A stretch of 44,057 nucleotides of DNA from Bacteroidota bacterium (GCA_963169635.1 CAUJDL010000078.1:1-44057); one strand, 5' to 3'; positions 16,232 to 25,345 are shown, counted from the first letter of the stretch. Numbers and translations are program-made. Notes: generated by a model from the letters alone, not told the origin.

Positions 16232-17878
16232 TTATCCTTCAAATGTGCTATAAAAATATGGTGTTTTAGCTTCAAACTCTGCTGCACAAGTATCTACCAT
16301 TTTATATACACGTGTAATACCTAAAGCTTTTCTTTTTTCAAATACTTCATCTTCGGTATAATCGCCATTTAATATACGTGCAATTTGCTCATCACTAAAT
16401 CCGTTTTTCTTAGCTTCTTTTAATAAATCTGTAGGTACATCTGCTAAAAAATGTTTACCTAATTCTTTTTCTATTTCGCAAATTTTTTGAATTTGCATTA
16501 AAAACCATTTATCAATACCTGTTGCTTGTGCTATTGTTCTTACAGTTATACCTTGCATTAGTGCATCTTTAATTCTAAAAATTCTATCCCATTTAGGTAT
16601 TTTAATATAGTCTAATAATTCATCAGTCTTCATCATACTTTTTCCATAATAACCTAAACCAACAGCATTATTTTCTAAACTCTGACAAGCTTTTTGTATA
16701 GCTTCTGTAAAGCTTCTACCAATAGCCATTACTTCACCAACACTTTTCATTTGTAAGCCAAGTGTATCATTAGCACCTTTAAATTTATCAAAATTCCAAC
16801 GAGGTATTTTTACAATTACATAATCTAATGCAGGTTCAAAATAGGCACTGGTAGTTTTAGTAATTTGGTTTTTTAATTCATCTAATGAATAACCAATGGC
16901 AAGTTTAGCTGCAATTTTTGCAATAGGATATCCTGTAGCTTTACTTGCTAATGCACTAGAACGGCTAACACGTGGATTAATTTCTACAGCAATTAACTCT
17001 TCAGTTTCTGGGTTTAAAGCAAACTGTACATTACAGCCACCAGCAAAATTACCAAGGCTACGCATCATTAAAATTGCTTGATTACGCATTTCTTGATAAG
17101 CTGTATCACTCAATGTCATAGCAGGTGCTACAGTAATGCTGTCACCTGTATGTACACCCATTGGGTCTAAATTTTCTACTGTACAAATAATAACTACATT
17201 ATCATTTTTATCTCTTAATAATTCTAATTCAAATTCCTTCCAACCTAGTACAGCTTTTTCTACTAATACTTCATGTATTGGACTTGCTTCTAATCCACGT
17301 TTTAATGCTTCATCAAGTTCGTCTTTATTAAAAACAAAACTACCACCACTACCACCTAATGTAAATGATGAACGAATTACTAAAGGAAATCCAATTTGTT
17401 GAGCATGTTCTTTACCTTCTAAAAAACTATTGGCTACATTACTTGGTGCTACTTTAATACCTATCTCTAACATTAAATTTCTAAATAATTCTCTGTCTTC
17501 TGCAGTATTGATAGCAGCTACATCTACGCCAATCATCTTGCAATTATATTTTTCCCAAATACCTAATTCATCTACTTCTTTACATAAGTTAAGAGCAGTT
17601 TGTCCACCCATTGTTGGTAATACAGCATCAATATTATTCTCTGCTAAAATTTGTTCTATACTTTCCACTGTTAATGGCAATAAATACACTTTATCAGCCA
17701 TCATAGGGTCTGTCATAATTGTTGCAGGATTGCTGTTAATGAGTACTACTTTTATACCTTCTTCACGTAAACTTCTGGCAGCTTGTGAGCCACTATAATC
17801 AAATTCGCATGCTTGACCAATAACTATGGGTCCACTACCAACTATTAAAACTGTTTGTATAGAATTGTCTTTAGGCAT
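16232..17878 (-). CDS. carB: Carbamoyl-phosphate synthase large subunit, N-terminal half only
   Basis: Carbamoyl-phosphate synthase feeds pyrimidine and arginine synthesis. The 548 residues correspond to the carboxyphosphate domain (GSGPIVIGQACEFDYSG at 14-30, IRSSFTLGGSGGSF near 168, ECTVENLDPMGVHTGDSI-type region, EINPRVSRSSALASKATGYP near 298) plus the oligomerisation domain ending TPYFYSTFEG. A full CarB has about 940-1075 residues and continues with a second ATP-grasp half. Here a TAA follows and the next sequence belongs to a convergent gene, so the second half must be elsewhere or absent. The cut falls at the natural domain boundary, as in known split CarB proteins of some archaea and Aquifex. 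No carA is in the window. Confidence 0.88.
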   Translation of the reverse strand: MPKDNSIQTVLIVGSGPIVIGQACEFDYSGSQAARSLREEGIKVVLINSNPATIMTDPMMADKVYLLPLTVESIEQILAENNIDAVLPTMGGQTALNLCKEVDELGIWEKYNCKMIGVDVAAINTAEDRELFRNLMLEIGIKVAPSNVANSFLEGKEHAQQIGFPLVIRSSFTLGGSGGSFVFNKDELDEALKRGLEASPIHEVLVEKAVLGWKEFELELLRDKNDNVVIICTVENLDPMGVHTGDSITVAPAMTLSDTAYQEMRNQAILMMRSLGNFAGGCNVQFALNPETEELIAVEINPRVSRSSALASKATGYPIAKIAAKLAIGYSLDELKNQITKTTSAYFEPALDYVIVKIPRWNFDKFKGANDTLGLQMKSVGEVMAIGRSFTEAIQKACQSLENNAVGLGYYGKSMMKTDELLDYIKIPKWDRIFRIKDALMQGITVRTIAQATGIDKWFLMQIQKICEIEKELGKHFLADVPTDLLKEAKKNGFSDEQIARILNGDYTEDEVFEKRKALGITRVYKMVDTCAAEFEAKTPYFYSTFEG

Positions 17879-18367
17879 GTGGCAAAAATAATGTTGAATA
17901 ATGAATGATAAATTATTTTCTTACAACTAATGCTGAATAAAGTAGCTATTTAGAAGATATATTTTATTAATATGAATTAAATATCCATCAATAAAACTTT
18001 GGTAAAAGCTTAAGTAAAATAAGGTATTCAATTACTTATAAAAAAATAACTACGATTTTTAAAATAAGCAGCTATAATTTTTTATGGTAAATACAAATAG
18101 AAATGGCTATGGCTTAACTTTTATTATTTTGCCATCTTTCATGATAACAAGTACAGATTTTTTCTGTTTTTTTAAACTCAATTAATTTTTCATAGGCTTT
18201 TATTTGCCATTGATACAAACTTAAACAATTAAATTGTTATAATTTTTGTTGTTTTAAATTTAGGAAAATATATACCATCATTAAATAATCTTCAAAACTA
18301 TCATTGCTTATTAAACATGTTTTTCAAAAACTAAGCTATTTTTATCTACCTAAAAGAAAAATTAATA
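17879..18367. other. 489-bp intergenic region between carB and bcp
   Basis: This divergent, very AT-rich gap should hold the promoters of carB (minus) and bcp (plus). No exact TTTG/TAnnTTTG pair was found. On the minus strand around 18225-18105 two overlapping frames read like pieces of one small protein (IKAYEKLIEFKK, then SVLVIMKDGKIIKVKP), suggesting a decayed ORF without a start codon. No RNA gene is recognised. Confidence 0.4.
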
Positions 18368-18829
18368 ATGACTCATTTAACAGAAGGACAAAAAGCTCCA
18401 ACATTTACAGGCACAGACCAAAACGGAAATAAAATTTCTTTAGTAGATTTTAAAGGAAAAATTGTAGTAATTTATTTTTATCCTAAAGATAATACACCTA
18501 CTTGTACTGTACAAGCTTGCAACTTAAGAGATAACTTTTCTTTACTTCAAAAAAATGGAATTGAAGTAATTGGAATTAGTCCAGACGATGAAAAAAAACA
18601 CAACAAATTTGCAGCTAAATATCAATTACCATTTACATTAATTGCAGATACACAACATACTATTATCAACCAATATGGTGTTTGGGGTTTAAAAAATTTG
18701 TATGGTATTAAGTATATGGGTTTGCATAGAACTACTTTTGTTATTAATGAAAAAGGTATTATTCAAAAAATATTTCTTAAACCCAAAAGTAAAAATCATG
18801 CAGCAGAAATTTTAGCAAGTTTGCAATAG
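18368..18829 (+). CDS. bcp: Peroxiredoxin, Bcp/PrxQ type (thioredoxin-dependent thiol peroxidase)
   Basis: Bcp reduces hydrogen peroxide and organic hydroperoxides with thioredoxin in the cytosol. The 153-residue protein has the AhpC/TSA fold and the motif YPKDNTPTCTVQACNLRD, with peroxidatic Cys46 and resolving Cys51 four residues apart, the classic atypical 2-Cys spacing. The usual TPGCT is TPTCT here. KYMGLHRTTFVINEKGII is the conserved C-terminal part. The polX-like gene follows after 32 bp, so the two are probably co-transcribed, coupling oxidative defence with a DNA-related protein. Confidence 0.93.
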   Translation: MTHLTEGQKAPTFTGTDQNGNKISLVDFKGKIVVIYFYPKDNTPTCTVQACNLRDNFSLLQKNGIEVIGISPDDEKKHNKFAAKYQLPFTLIADTQHTIINQYGVWGLKNLYGIKYMGLHRTTFVINEKGIIQKIFLKPKSKNHAAEILASLQ

Positions 18830-18861
18830 CTTACTTTCATTTTTTAGCATCAATTTTTTTT

Positions 18862-20550
18862 ATGAACAATAATATAATAGCAGAAAATTTTTCTTTATTG
18901 TCTAAATTAATGGATATACATAAAGACAATAGTTTTAAAACAAAATCTTATGCATCTGCTGCTTTTACTATAGACAAACTGAATGTATCATTAGCAAATA
19001 TTGAACATAATAAAATATTTTCTCTCAATGGAATTGGCGAATCTGTTGGTCAAAAAATTATTGAACAATTAACTACAGGTAAGCTAGCTATTTTAGAAAC
19101 TTATATCAATAAAACACCTCATGGCATTATTGAAATGCTTAATATACGAGGGTTAGGACCTAAAAAAATTGCAGTTATTTGGCACGATATGGGTATAGAA
19201 AGTTTGGGTGAATTGCTTTATGCCTGTAACGAAAATAGATTAATGCTTTACAAAGGTTTTGGACAAAAAACACAACAAAGTATTAAAGAAAATATTGAGT
19301 TTTATTTAAACACTTTAGGTAGTTATTTATATCAACAAATAGAAAGTTATACATTGGCATTGCATTATAAATTGCAACAAACATTTCCTCAAGCTACATT
19401 TTTAATTGCTGGTGATTTTAGCAGACAATTAGAAGTAATAGAAAAATTAACTTGGGTAACTACTATTGATGAATATTCATTAATTAATTTTTTTACCAAC
19501 AACGAGTATAAAATTATTGAACAAGAAAAAAATTATCTGATTTTTTGTGGTAACGAAAATGTAAAACTTTGTTTTCATCTTACAACTCATCAATTATTAT
19601 ATACACAACAATTTATGACAAGTTGTAGTGATGTTTTTTTGAATGAATGGCTTAGTAAAACATCTATGAATATTACAGATAGTTTTAATAGCGAAGAAGA
19701 AATTTTTACTACTTATCAATGTCAGTTTATACCAGCTTTTAGAAGAGAAAATGCTTCAGTAATCAATCAAGCTATGCAGCAAAAACTACCTGTTGTAATT
19801 CAAGAGCAAGATATACAAGGCATCATACATAGTCATAGTACGTGGAGCGATGGTATTAATACTTTAGAAGAAATGGCCAATGCTTGTGTATTACAAGGAT
19901 TAAAATATTTAGTTATTAGCGATCATAGTAAAACAGCTGCTTATGCTCAAGGCTTAAGTGTAGAAAGGGTTTTAGCACAACATCTACAAATTGATGAGTT
20001 AAATAAAAACTTATTTCCTTTTACAATTTTTAAAAGTATAGAAAGCGATATTTTAGGCGATGGAAGTTTAGATTATGAACCAACTATTTTACAAAAATTT
20101 GATTTAGTAATTGCATCTATACATGCTAATTTAAAAATGGATGAAGAAAAAGCTATGCAAAGATTGCTTACTGCTATTGCAAACCCTTATACTTCTATAT
20201 TAGGTCATTTAACAGGCAGATTACTTTTAAGCAGAAATGGCTATCCTGTAAACTACTCAAAAATTTTTGATGCTTGTGTAAAACATCAGGTAGTTATTGA
20301 GTTAAATGCTCATCCAAGAAGATTAGATATTGATTGGCGATATATTGAACAAGCTTTGCAAAAAAATATTTTAATTTCTATTAATCCAGATGCTCATGCA
20401 ATTGAAGGTTTTGCAGATACAAAATATGGTGTATTAGTAGCACAAAAAGCAGGACTAACAAAGCAACAAAATTTAAGTAGCTTTTCGTTGCAACAAATGA
20501 AAGAATTTATTGCAGTACAAAAACAAAAAATAAAAATGGCAGAACAATAA
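18862..20550 (+). CDS. polX: PolX-family protein with intact HhH and PHP domains, degenerate polymerase region
   Basis: The 562-residue protein has the order of bacterial PolX. An N-terminal helical and helix-hairpin-helix region (LNGIGESVGQKI near 55, IRGLGPKKI near 95, KGFGQKTQQSI near 132) is followed by a middle region where the family X palm should be, then a C-terminal PHP domain. The PHP domain keeps its metal ligands: IHSHSTWSDG near 322, VISDHSKTAAYAQGL near 350, IESDILGDGSLDY, IASIHAN, and NPDAHAIEG near 511. The palm motif GS.RR.....D.D is not recognisable; the site reads AGDFSRQLEVIEKLTWV. It probably acts as a PHP phosphoesterase or 3'-5' nuclease on DNA, not as a polymerase. Confidence 0.85.
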   Translation: MNNNIIAENFSLLSKLMDIHKDNSFKTKSYASAAFTIDKLNVSLANIEHNKIFSLNGIGESVGQKIIEQLTTGKLAILETYINKTPHGIIEMLNIRGLGPKKIAVIWHDMGIESLGELLYACNENRLMLYKGFGQKTQQSIKENIEFYLNTLGSYLYQQIESYTLALHYKLQQTFPQATFLIAGDFSRQLEVIEKLTWVTTIDEYSLINFFTNNEYKIIEQEKNYLIFCGNENVKLCFHLTTHQLLYTQQFMTSCSDVFLNEWLSKTSMNITDSFNSEEEIFTTYQCQFIPAFRRENASVINQAMQQKLPVVIQEQDIQGIIHSHSTWSDGINTLEEMANACVLQGLKYLVISDHSKTAAYAQGLSVERVLAQHLQIDELNKNLFPFTIFKSIESDILGDGSLDYEPTILQKFDLVIASIHANLKMDEEKAMQRLLTAIANPYTSILGHLTGRLLLSRNGYPVNYSKIFDACVKHQVVIELNAHPRRLDIDWRYIEQALQKNILISINPDAHAIEGFADTKYGVLVAQKAGLTKQQNLSSFSLQQMKEFIAVQKQKIKMAEQ

Positions 20551-20564
20551 TGCTCTGCCATTTT
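20533..20564. terminator. Terminator overlapping the polX stop codon
   Basis: AAAATGGCAGA (20533-20543) and TCTGCCATTTT (20554-20564) form a perfect 11-bp stem with a 10-nt loop. A/T tracts on both flanks let it serve both polX and the convergent DUF3575 gene. The left arm encodes the last residues of polX. Confidence 0.8.
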
Positions 20565-20592
20565 CATCAACACAATCGGTTTCTCATTATTA

Positions 20593-21324
20593 TTAAAATC
20601 TTATACCAAGGCTAAGTCCTAAACCTCTTATACCAGCCCAAGGTCCTACTGTTTTTGCATAAGCACTATTTGCCGAGGTTACTTTACTTTCAAATTTAAA
20701 TGGTCCTACTTCTTTAAAATTATCTAAAGATGCTTTTAAACTTTGTTGTTCAAGATAATCTAAATTACGATCAAAAACACCATTCAAATCACCATTACTG
20801 CTACCATAATGTGCACCTATAATCCAAAAGTCTAACACCATTTTTTTGAAAATACTAAATTGTGTACCAATCATTACACCACCACTGGCAGATTTAATTG
20901 TACCACTGAATTTAACATATTCAGGAGATGAGCCAGGTATTGTAGGTACATATTTTACAGGCACATCTAAGTCAAAACTGGCAAATCTGCCATAAAGGGC
21001 AAGATAAAAACCTCTTAATTTTTTTATATGATAAATTCTAAATTCTGGTGTAATTGCATAATTACCCATTTTAAAATCGCCTAATTTAATATCATCATTT
21101 TTAATTTGCTTTTCTACAATTCCTGCTAAAGGCACAGTTCTTTTAGGCATAAATCTATAAGAAATAGAAAGAGATAATTTTTTTGCTATAGCTCTTTCAT
21201 AAGTTATATGATAATTACCTAATGGTATAGAAGTTAAGTTTGTTTTAATTACATTGTTGCTCTTTAATAGCTGAGCATGTGTAAATAATGGTATTAATGC
21301 AATTAAAAAGAATATTTTTTTCAT
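20593..21324 (-). CDS. DUF3575 outer-membrane beta-barrel protein
   Basis: The 243-residue protein starts with the signal peptide MKKIFFLIALIPLFTHAQ. It continues with SNNVIKTNLTSIPLGNYHITYERAI, a pattern I associate with DUF3575, whose members look like small eight-stranded outer-membrane barrels. Alternating hydrophobic strands and a C-terminal GLGLSLGIRF with terminal Phe support a barrel. No catalytic residues are seen and the function is unknown. It is monocistronic, bounded by a shared terminator downstream and a 172-bp gap upstream. Confidence 0.8.
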   Translation of the reverse strand: MKKIFFLIALIPLFTHAQLLKSNNVIKTNLTSIPLGNYHITYERAIAKKLSLSISYRFMPKRTVPLAGIVEKQIKNDDIKLGDFKMGNYAITPEFRIYHIKKLRGFYLALYGRFASFDLDVPVKYVPTIPGSSPEYVKFSGTIKSASGGVMIGTQFSIFKKMVLDFWIIGAHYGSSNGDLNGVFDRNLDYLEQQSLKASLDNFKEVGPFKFESKVTSANSAYAKTVGPWAGIRGLGLSLGIRF

Positions 21325-21466
21325 GTTTACGGGTTTAATTGTTTGGTTTTAAAAAATCAAAATGTGTTACATCTCAATTTTCATACTTCTAAATTAATAT
21401 TATTTTTAAAAAAAAGAAAATAAATTATAAGAAAATGCAATAATAACAACAGATATTTTTAAAGTT

Positions 21467-21490
21467 GATACCCTCATAAGGGTATTTTTA
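21467..21490. terminator. Weak hairpin in the exonuclease-DUF3575 gap
   Basis: ATACCC (21468-21473) and GGGTAT (21480-21485) pair perfectly and a T5 follows on the plus strand. Both flanking genes are on the minus strand, where the hairpin lies just past the exonuclease stop but lacks a T-run. Its role is uncertain. Confidence 0.35.
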
Positions 21491-21496
21491 AACTAC

Positions 21497-22213
21497 TTAT
21501 TCTTTAGTAATAGTAATATTTTCATTTGTAAGTAAAGGATAGCCTTTATATTTTAAAATAATGTTTGCACAAACTATTACATCTTTCTGGCAATAATTTA
21601 CAATACGATCTAAGTTTTTTTCTTGATAATATACTTCTTGCACTTTACTACCATCAATATCATCTTTACTAGTAGGTATTTTTAAAACAGAGGCTAATAA
21701 GTGCAATGAAATATAATTTTTATTATCGCCAAACTTCCACCAATTAAGTGTATCAAGCATTTGTACTTCCCATGGTTTTCTTTCGTGTAGCCATAAAAAT
21801 TTTGGCATGGCAATATCGTTAATTAATAATCTCCTGCATATATAAGGTATATCAAACTCTTTAATATTATGTCCACCAAAATAAAAATTTTTATTGTGCT
21901 TATACATTTTATCGCATAAGGCTAAAAACTCAATCAATAACTTTTTTTCATCACTACCATAAATGCTTTTAACTTTTAAATGCTGATTTCTATTTTCATC
22001 TTCATAAAAATATGCAGTGCTAATACAAATAATTTTTCCAAACTCTGCTAAAATACCTGCCTTCATTTTCCAGCTTTCTTCAGGTGTAGTATTTATGGGT
22101 ACAGATTTGGCAATTTTATTCCACCAAAGCTCTTGCCATGTTGTACTAAGTTCTTGATAGTTTGCAACTATAGGTACTGTTTCAATATCTATTAATAACA
22201 AATCTTTTAACAT
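21497..22213 (-). CDS. PolB-type 3'-5' exonuclease (DnaQ-like fold)
   Basis: This 238-residue protein shows the three DEDD exonuclease motifs: ExoI LLIDIETVP (residues 6-14), ExoII GGHNIKEFDIPYICRR near 113, and ExoIII IVNYCQKDVIVCANI near 207, of the DEDDy kind (Tyr four before the Asp). This fits the predicted PolB-like exonuclease family (Pfam DNA_pol_B_exo2). It lacks any polymerase domain. It probably trims 3' ends of DNA or RNA in the cytosol; the substrate is unknown. It is transcribed divergently from the coiled-coil gene. Confidence 0.85.
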   Translation of the reverse strand: MLKDLLLIDIETVPIVANYQELSTTWQELWWNKIAKSVPINTTPEESWKMKAGILAEFGKIICISTAYFYEDENRNQHLKVKSIYGSDEKKLLIEFLALCDKMYKHNKNFYFGGHNIKEFDIPYICRRLLINDIAMPKFLWLHERKPWEVQMLDTLNWWKFGDNKNYISLHLLASVLKIPTSKDDIDGSKVQEVYYQEKNLDRIVNYCQKDVIVCANIILKYKGYPLLTNENITITKE

Positions 22214-22358
22214 GGTGGTATAGATTATTGCAGTTTAAATATACAAATTGAATGGCAACTATTAAAATTTCGTTTTTAATTAAAATTATATTAAAAAGAC
22301 AGCTATATCATTACATTAACAAAACAAAAACTATATTGCATTTACAAAATTTTAAAAT

Positions 22359-23348
22359 ATGCGTTATACACCGTTTTATTCAGATGGTTTTAATACACAA
22401 TCAGGTGGATTAGGTAATAATTATCAACAACCACCAAACAATAAAAAAAGCAATATTATTATTGCTATTCTTGCATTAGCACTTGTGGGTACTTGGGCAT
22501 ATATTATTTATAATAATAGTAAAGTAAAAGAAGAAAGATTGGTTTATGCAGATAAAATTCAAAAAGATTTTATTGACAGAGCTGCATTACAAACACAATT
22601 TAATATGTTAAGTTTTAAAGCAGATTCTTTAACCAATAATAACCAACAATTACAAGGGTCTTTAGCAAAAAGAGCTGCAGAAATTAATAAACTAAAAAGT
22701 AATATTAATTCAATCTTAAAAAATAAAAATGCAACAGAAGCCGAATTGGCTGAAGCACAAAAACAAATTGCAGAGTTAAATAGTAAAATAGAAGAACTTT
22801 TTGCAGAAGTAGAAACCTTAAAAGCAGAAAATAAACAATTAACTGCTACCAACGAACAGTTAAATGAAGAAAAGAAAAAAGTAACTTCCGAAAAAGATGC
22901 ACTACAAACAGATTTAGATAAAACCAAAGAAGAAAAAGCTAAAGCAGAAAATATTGCCTCAACACTTCATGCTTATAATATTAATGTTACAGCTATTAAT
23001 CAACGTGGTAGTAAAGAAAAAGAAACTACAAAAGCAAGAAAGGCAGACTTTTTTAAAATTAGTTTTGATATTGCAGAAAATCATGTAGCTACCAGCGATG
23101 TTAAAGCTTTATATGTTTGTATTTTTTATCCTGATGGTACATTGTCTCTTTCTTCAGGCACATTTACAGACAGACAAGGAAATGCAAAACAATACACCAA
23201 TAAAGTAAGTATTAATTATGTACAAGGTAAAAAAATTCCTGTAAGTTTTGATTGGCATCCTGGCGATAAATTTAAATCTGGTAATTACAAAATAGAGGTT
23301 TATAACAATGGTTTTAAAATTGGCGAAACTACCAAACATATAAAGTAA
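22359..23348 (+). CDS. Membrane-anchored coiled-coil protein of unknown function
   Basis: I do not recognise a named family. The 329 residues comprise a short Gln/Asn-rich cytoplasmic segment with a polar linker (1-32), one transmembrane helix (IIIAILALALVGTWAYIIY, about 34-52), and a long coiled coil (about 55-200) with heptad-like repeats such as LNSKIEELFAEVETLKAEN. A C-terminal beta-rich domain follows (about 205-329), with FFKISFDIAENHVATSDVKALYV and PVSFDWHPGDKFKSGNYKIEVYNNG. There is no cleavable signal peptide, so it is probably inner-membrane anchored with the coil in the periplasm. The layout suggests a spacer or scaffold reaching across the periplasm. A strong terminator follows and the gene is monocistronic. 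Confidence 0.75.
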   Translation: MRYTPFYSDGFNTQSGGLGNNYQQPPNNKKSNIIIAILALALVGTWAYIIYNNSKVKEERLVYADKIQKDFIDRAALQTQFNMLSFKADSLTNNNQQLQGSLAKRAAEINKLKSNINSILKNKNATEAELAEAQKQIAELNSKIEELFAEVETLKAENKQLTATNEQLNEEKKKVTSEKDALQTDLDKTKEEKAKAENIASTLHAYNINVTAINQRGSKEKETTKARKADFFKISFDIAENHVATSDVKALYVCIFYPDGTLSLSSGTFTDRQGNAKQYTNKVSINYVQGKKIPVSFDWHPGDKFKSGNYKIEVYNNGFKIGETTKHIK

Positions 23349-23379
23349 TTTACTGAATACTAACATATTCTATTTAATT

Positions 23380-23420
23380 AATGTAGCTAAAAACTGATAA
23401 TTTTTGGCTACATTTTTTTT
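23380..23420 (+). terminator. Intrinsic terminator after the coiled-coil gene
   Basis: AATGTAGCTAAAAA (23380-23393) pairs with TTTTTGGCTACATT (23401-23414) over 14 bp with one G-U, followed by T8. Confidence 0.9.
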
Positions 23421-23463
23421 ACATTAATAGTATCATTAACTTTTTATCATATAGATAAAATTT

Positions 23464-23490
23464 TTTGAAAATAGATTATCCCTATTTTTG
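23464..23490 (+). promoter_or_regulatory. pckA promoter
   Basis: TTTG (23464-23467) and an exact TAnnTTTG box, TATTTTTG (23483-23490), lie 26 bp before the ATG. The 15-bp spacer is shorter than the usual 17-23, so the -33 assignment is tentative. Confidence 0.5.
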
Positions 23491-23516
23491 CAAACTAACA
23501 AATGTTTGTTTAATAT

Positions 23517-25121
23517 ATGTCAATTCCATCAATCTCAATTCCAACACAAAATTTATTACAGTTGGGAATTTCCGAAGCTGTAAATATTCATTATCAATTA
23601 TCGCCAGAAGTACTAGTAAATCAAGCCTTAGAAAGAAAACAAGGTGTATTAAATGATACTGGTGCATTATGTATTAATACAGGTGAATTTACAGGTCGTA
23701 GTCCATTAGATAAGTTCATTGTAAAAGATGAATTAACTGCTAATACAGTAAACTGGAATAATTTTAATATTCCAATAGAAGATAAATACTTTCAGCAATT
23801 AAAAAGAAAAGTATTAGATTATTTAGGTAAGCAAGGAGAAATTTGGGTTCGTGATGGTTATGCTTGTGCTGATCCTGCATATAGAATTAATATTAGAGTT
23901 ATTAATGAAAATCCTTGGAGCAATTTATTTGCTTACAATATGTTTCTTCGTCCAGAAGAAAAAGAATTAACTAATTATGCTGTTGATTGGCATATTATAC
24001 AAGCTCCAAGCTTTAGAGCAGATGCAACAATTGATGGTACACGCCAACACAATTTTGCTATTGTATCTTTTAAAGAAAAAACAATTATCATAGGAGGTAC
24101 AGGTTATACAGGAGAAATGAAAAAAGGTATTTTCACTATCTTAAATTATGTATTACCGCATGATAAAAATGTGTTAAGCATGCATTGTAGTGCTAACTTA
24201 GGTCATGATGGCGATGTTGCTATATTCTTTGGTTTAAGTGGTACAGGAAAAACTACTTTAAGTGCAGATCCTAATCGTAAATTAATTGGTGATGATGAGC
24301 ATGGATGGACAGCCAATTCAGTATTTAATTTTGAAGGTGGTTGCTATGCTAAAGTAATAGATTTAAGTGCAGAAAAAGAACCAGAAATTTTTAATGCTAT
24401 TCGTCCTGGTGCATTAGTAGAAAATGTAACATTTTTAGAAGGAACTAATAAAATAGATTTTGCTGGTAAAAAAATTACAGAAAATACAAGAGTAAGTTAC
24501 CCATTACCTTTTATTTCTAATGCTTTAGAACCAAGTGTTGGTGGCTTACCTAAAAATATTTTCTTTTTAACATGCGATGCTTATGGTGTTTTACCACCAA
24601 TCAGTAAACTTTCTCCTGGTCAGGCAATGTATCAATTCATTAGTGGTTATACAGCAAAAGTAGCAGGTACAGAAGCAGGTGTTACAGAACCTAAAAGTAC
24701 TTTTAGTGCATGTTTTGGTGCACCATTTTTACCATTACATCCAGGACAATATGCAGAAATGTTAGGTAAAAAAATGAGAGAAAATAAAGTAAATATTTGG
24801 ATGGTAAACACAGGTTGGAGTGGTGGTGCCTATGGTGTAGGACAAAGAATGAAACTTAGCTATACAAGAGCTATGATTACTGCTGTATTAAATGGCGAAT
24901 TAGATAATGTAACTTTTGAAGCTCATCCAGTATTTGGTATGCTTATGCCTGCATCTTGCCCTAATGTTCCTGAGCAAATCTTAAATCCTAAAAATACTTG
25001 GACAGATAAAGATGCTTACGATGCAACTGCTAAAAAATTAGCTGCTGAGTTTATTAAAAACTTTGAAAAATATGCAAGTGGCGTAAACGATGAAATTTTA
25101 GCTGCAGCACCTAAAGCATAA
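23517..25121 (+). CDS. pckA: Phosphoenolpyruvate carboxykinase (ATP)
   Basis: PckA converts oxaloacetate and ATP to PEP, CO2 and ADP, the entry to gluconeogenesis. The 534 residues match the ATP-dependent family. Visible motifs include TGEFTGRSPLDKFIV near 54, the substrate-site GGTGYTGEMKKGIF near 197, the P-loop GLSGTGKTTLSADP (about 239-252), IGDDEHGW, and NTGWSGGAYGVGQRMKL near 431. The ATG at 23517 is preceded by a -7 TAnnTTTG box and the coding sequence is followed by a strong terminator, so this is a single-gene unit. Confidence 0.97.
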   Translation: MSIPSISIPTQNLLQLGISEAVNIHYQLSPEVLVNQALERKQGVLNDTGALCINTGEFTGRSPLDKFIVKDELTANTVNWNNFNIPIEDKYFQQLKRKVLDYLGKQGEIWVRDGYACADPAYRINIRVINENPWSNLFAYNMFLRPEEKELTNYAVDWHIIQAPSFRADATIDGTRQHNFAIVSFKEKTIIIGGTGYTGEMKKGIFTILNYVLPHDKNVLSMHCSANLGHDGDVAIFFGLSGTGKTTLSADPNRKLIGDDEHGWTANSVFNFEGGCYAKVIDLSAEKEPEIFNAIRPGALVENVTFLEGTNKIDFAGKKITENTRVSYPLPFISNALEPSVGGLPKNIFFLTCDAYGVLPPISKLSPGQAMYQFISGYTAKVAGTEAGVTEPKSTFSACFGAPFLPLHPGQYAEMLGKKMRENKVNIWMVNTGWSGGAYGVGQRMKLSYTRAMITAVLNGELDNVTFEAHPVFGMLMPASCPNVPEQILNPKNTWTDKDAYDATAKKLAAEFIKNFEKYASGVNDEILAAAPKA

Positions 25122-25152
25122 ACTATATTTTATAAAAAAGTTTTACTTTATT

Positions 25153-25184
25153 AAAATCTCACTGAACTCAGTGAGATTTTTTTT
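25153..25184 (+). terminator. Intrinsic terminator after pckA
   Basis: AAAATCTCACTGA (25153-25165) and TCAGTGAGATTTT (25168-25180) form an almost continuous palindrome followed by further T residues. Confidence 0.93.
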
Positions 25185-25345
25185 GTTTATCATTCCTCTA
25201 AACAAAGAAAATTAATCTATTGTGTTTAAGAAAATATCCTTTCATACATTAAATAATCATAGAAATGTAAATTCAATACCATTGCTAAAAAAAATCAAGG
25301 AACAGAACAGCATTATTTGTTATTTTGCCGCCTAAACTTGTTATT

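Noticed and set aside
17430-17798. 122-codon plus-strand ORF opposite carB
   Set aside because: It is antisense to conserved CarB coding sequence and shows no independent features.
25325-25345. TTG start for the S46 peptidase
   Set aside because: The ATG at 25346 begins a clean Sec signal peptide; the extra seven residues (MPPKLVI) would spoil it.
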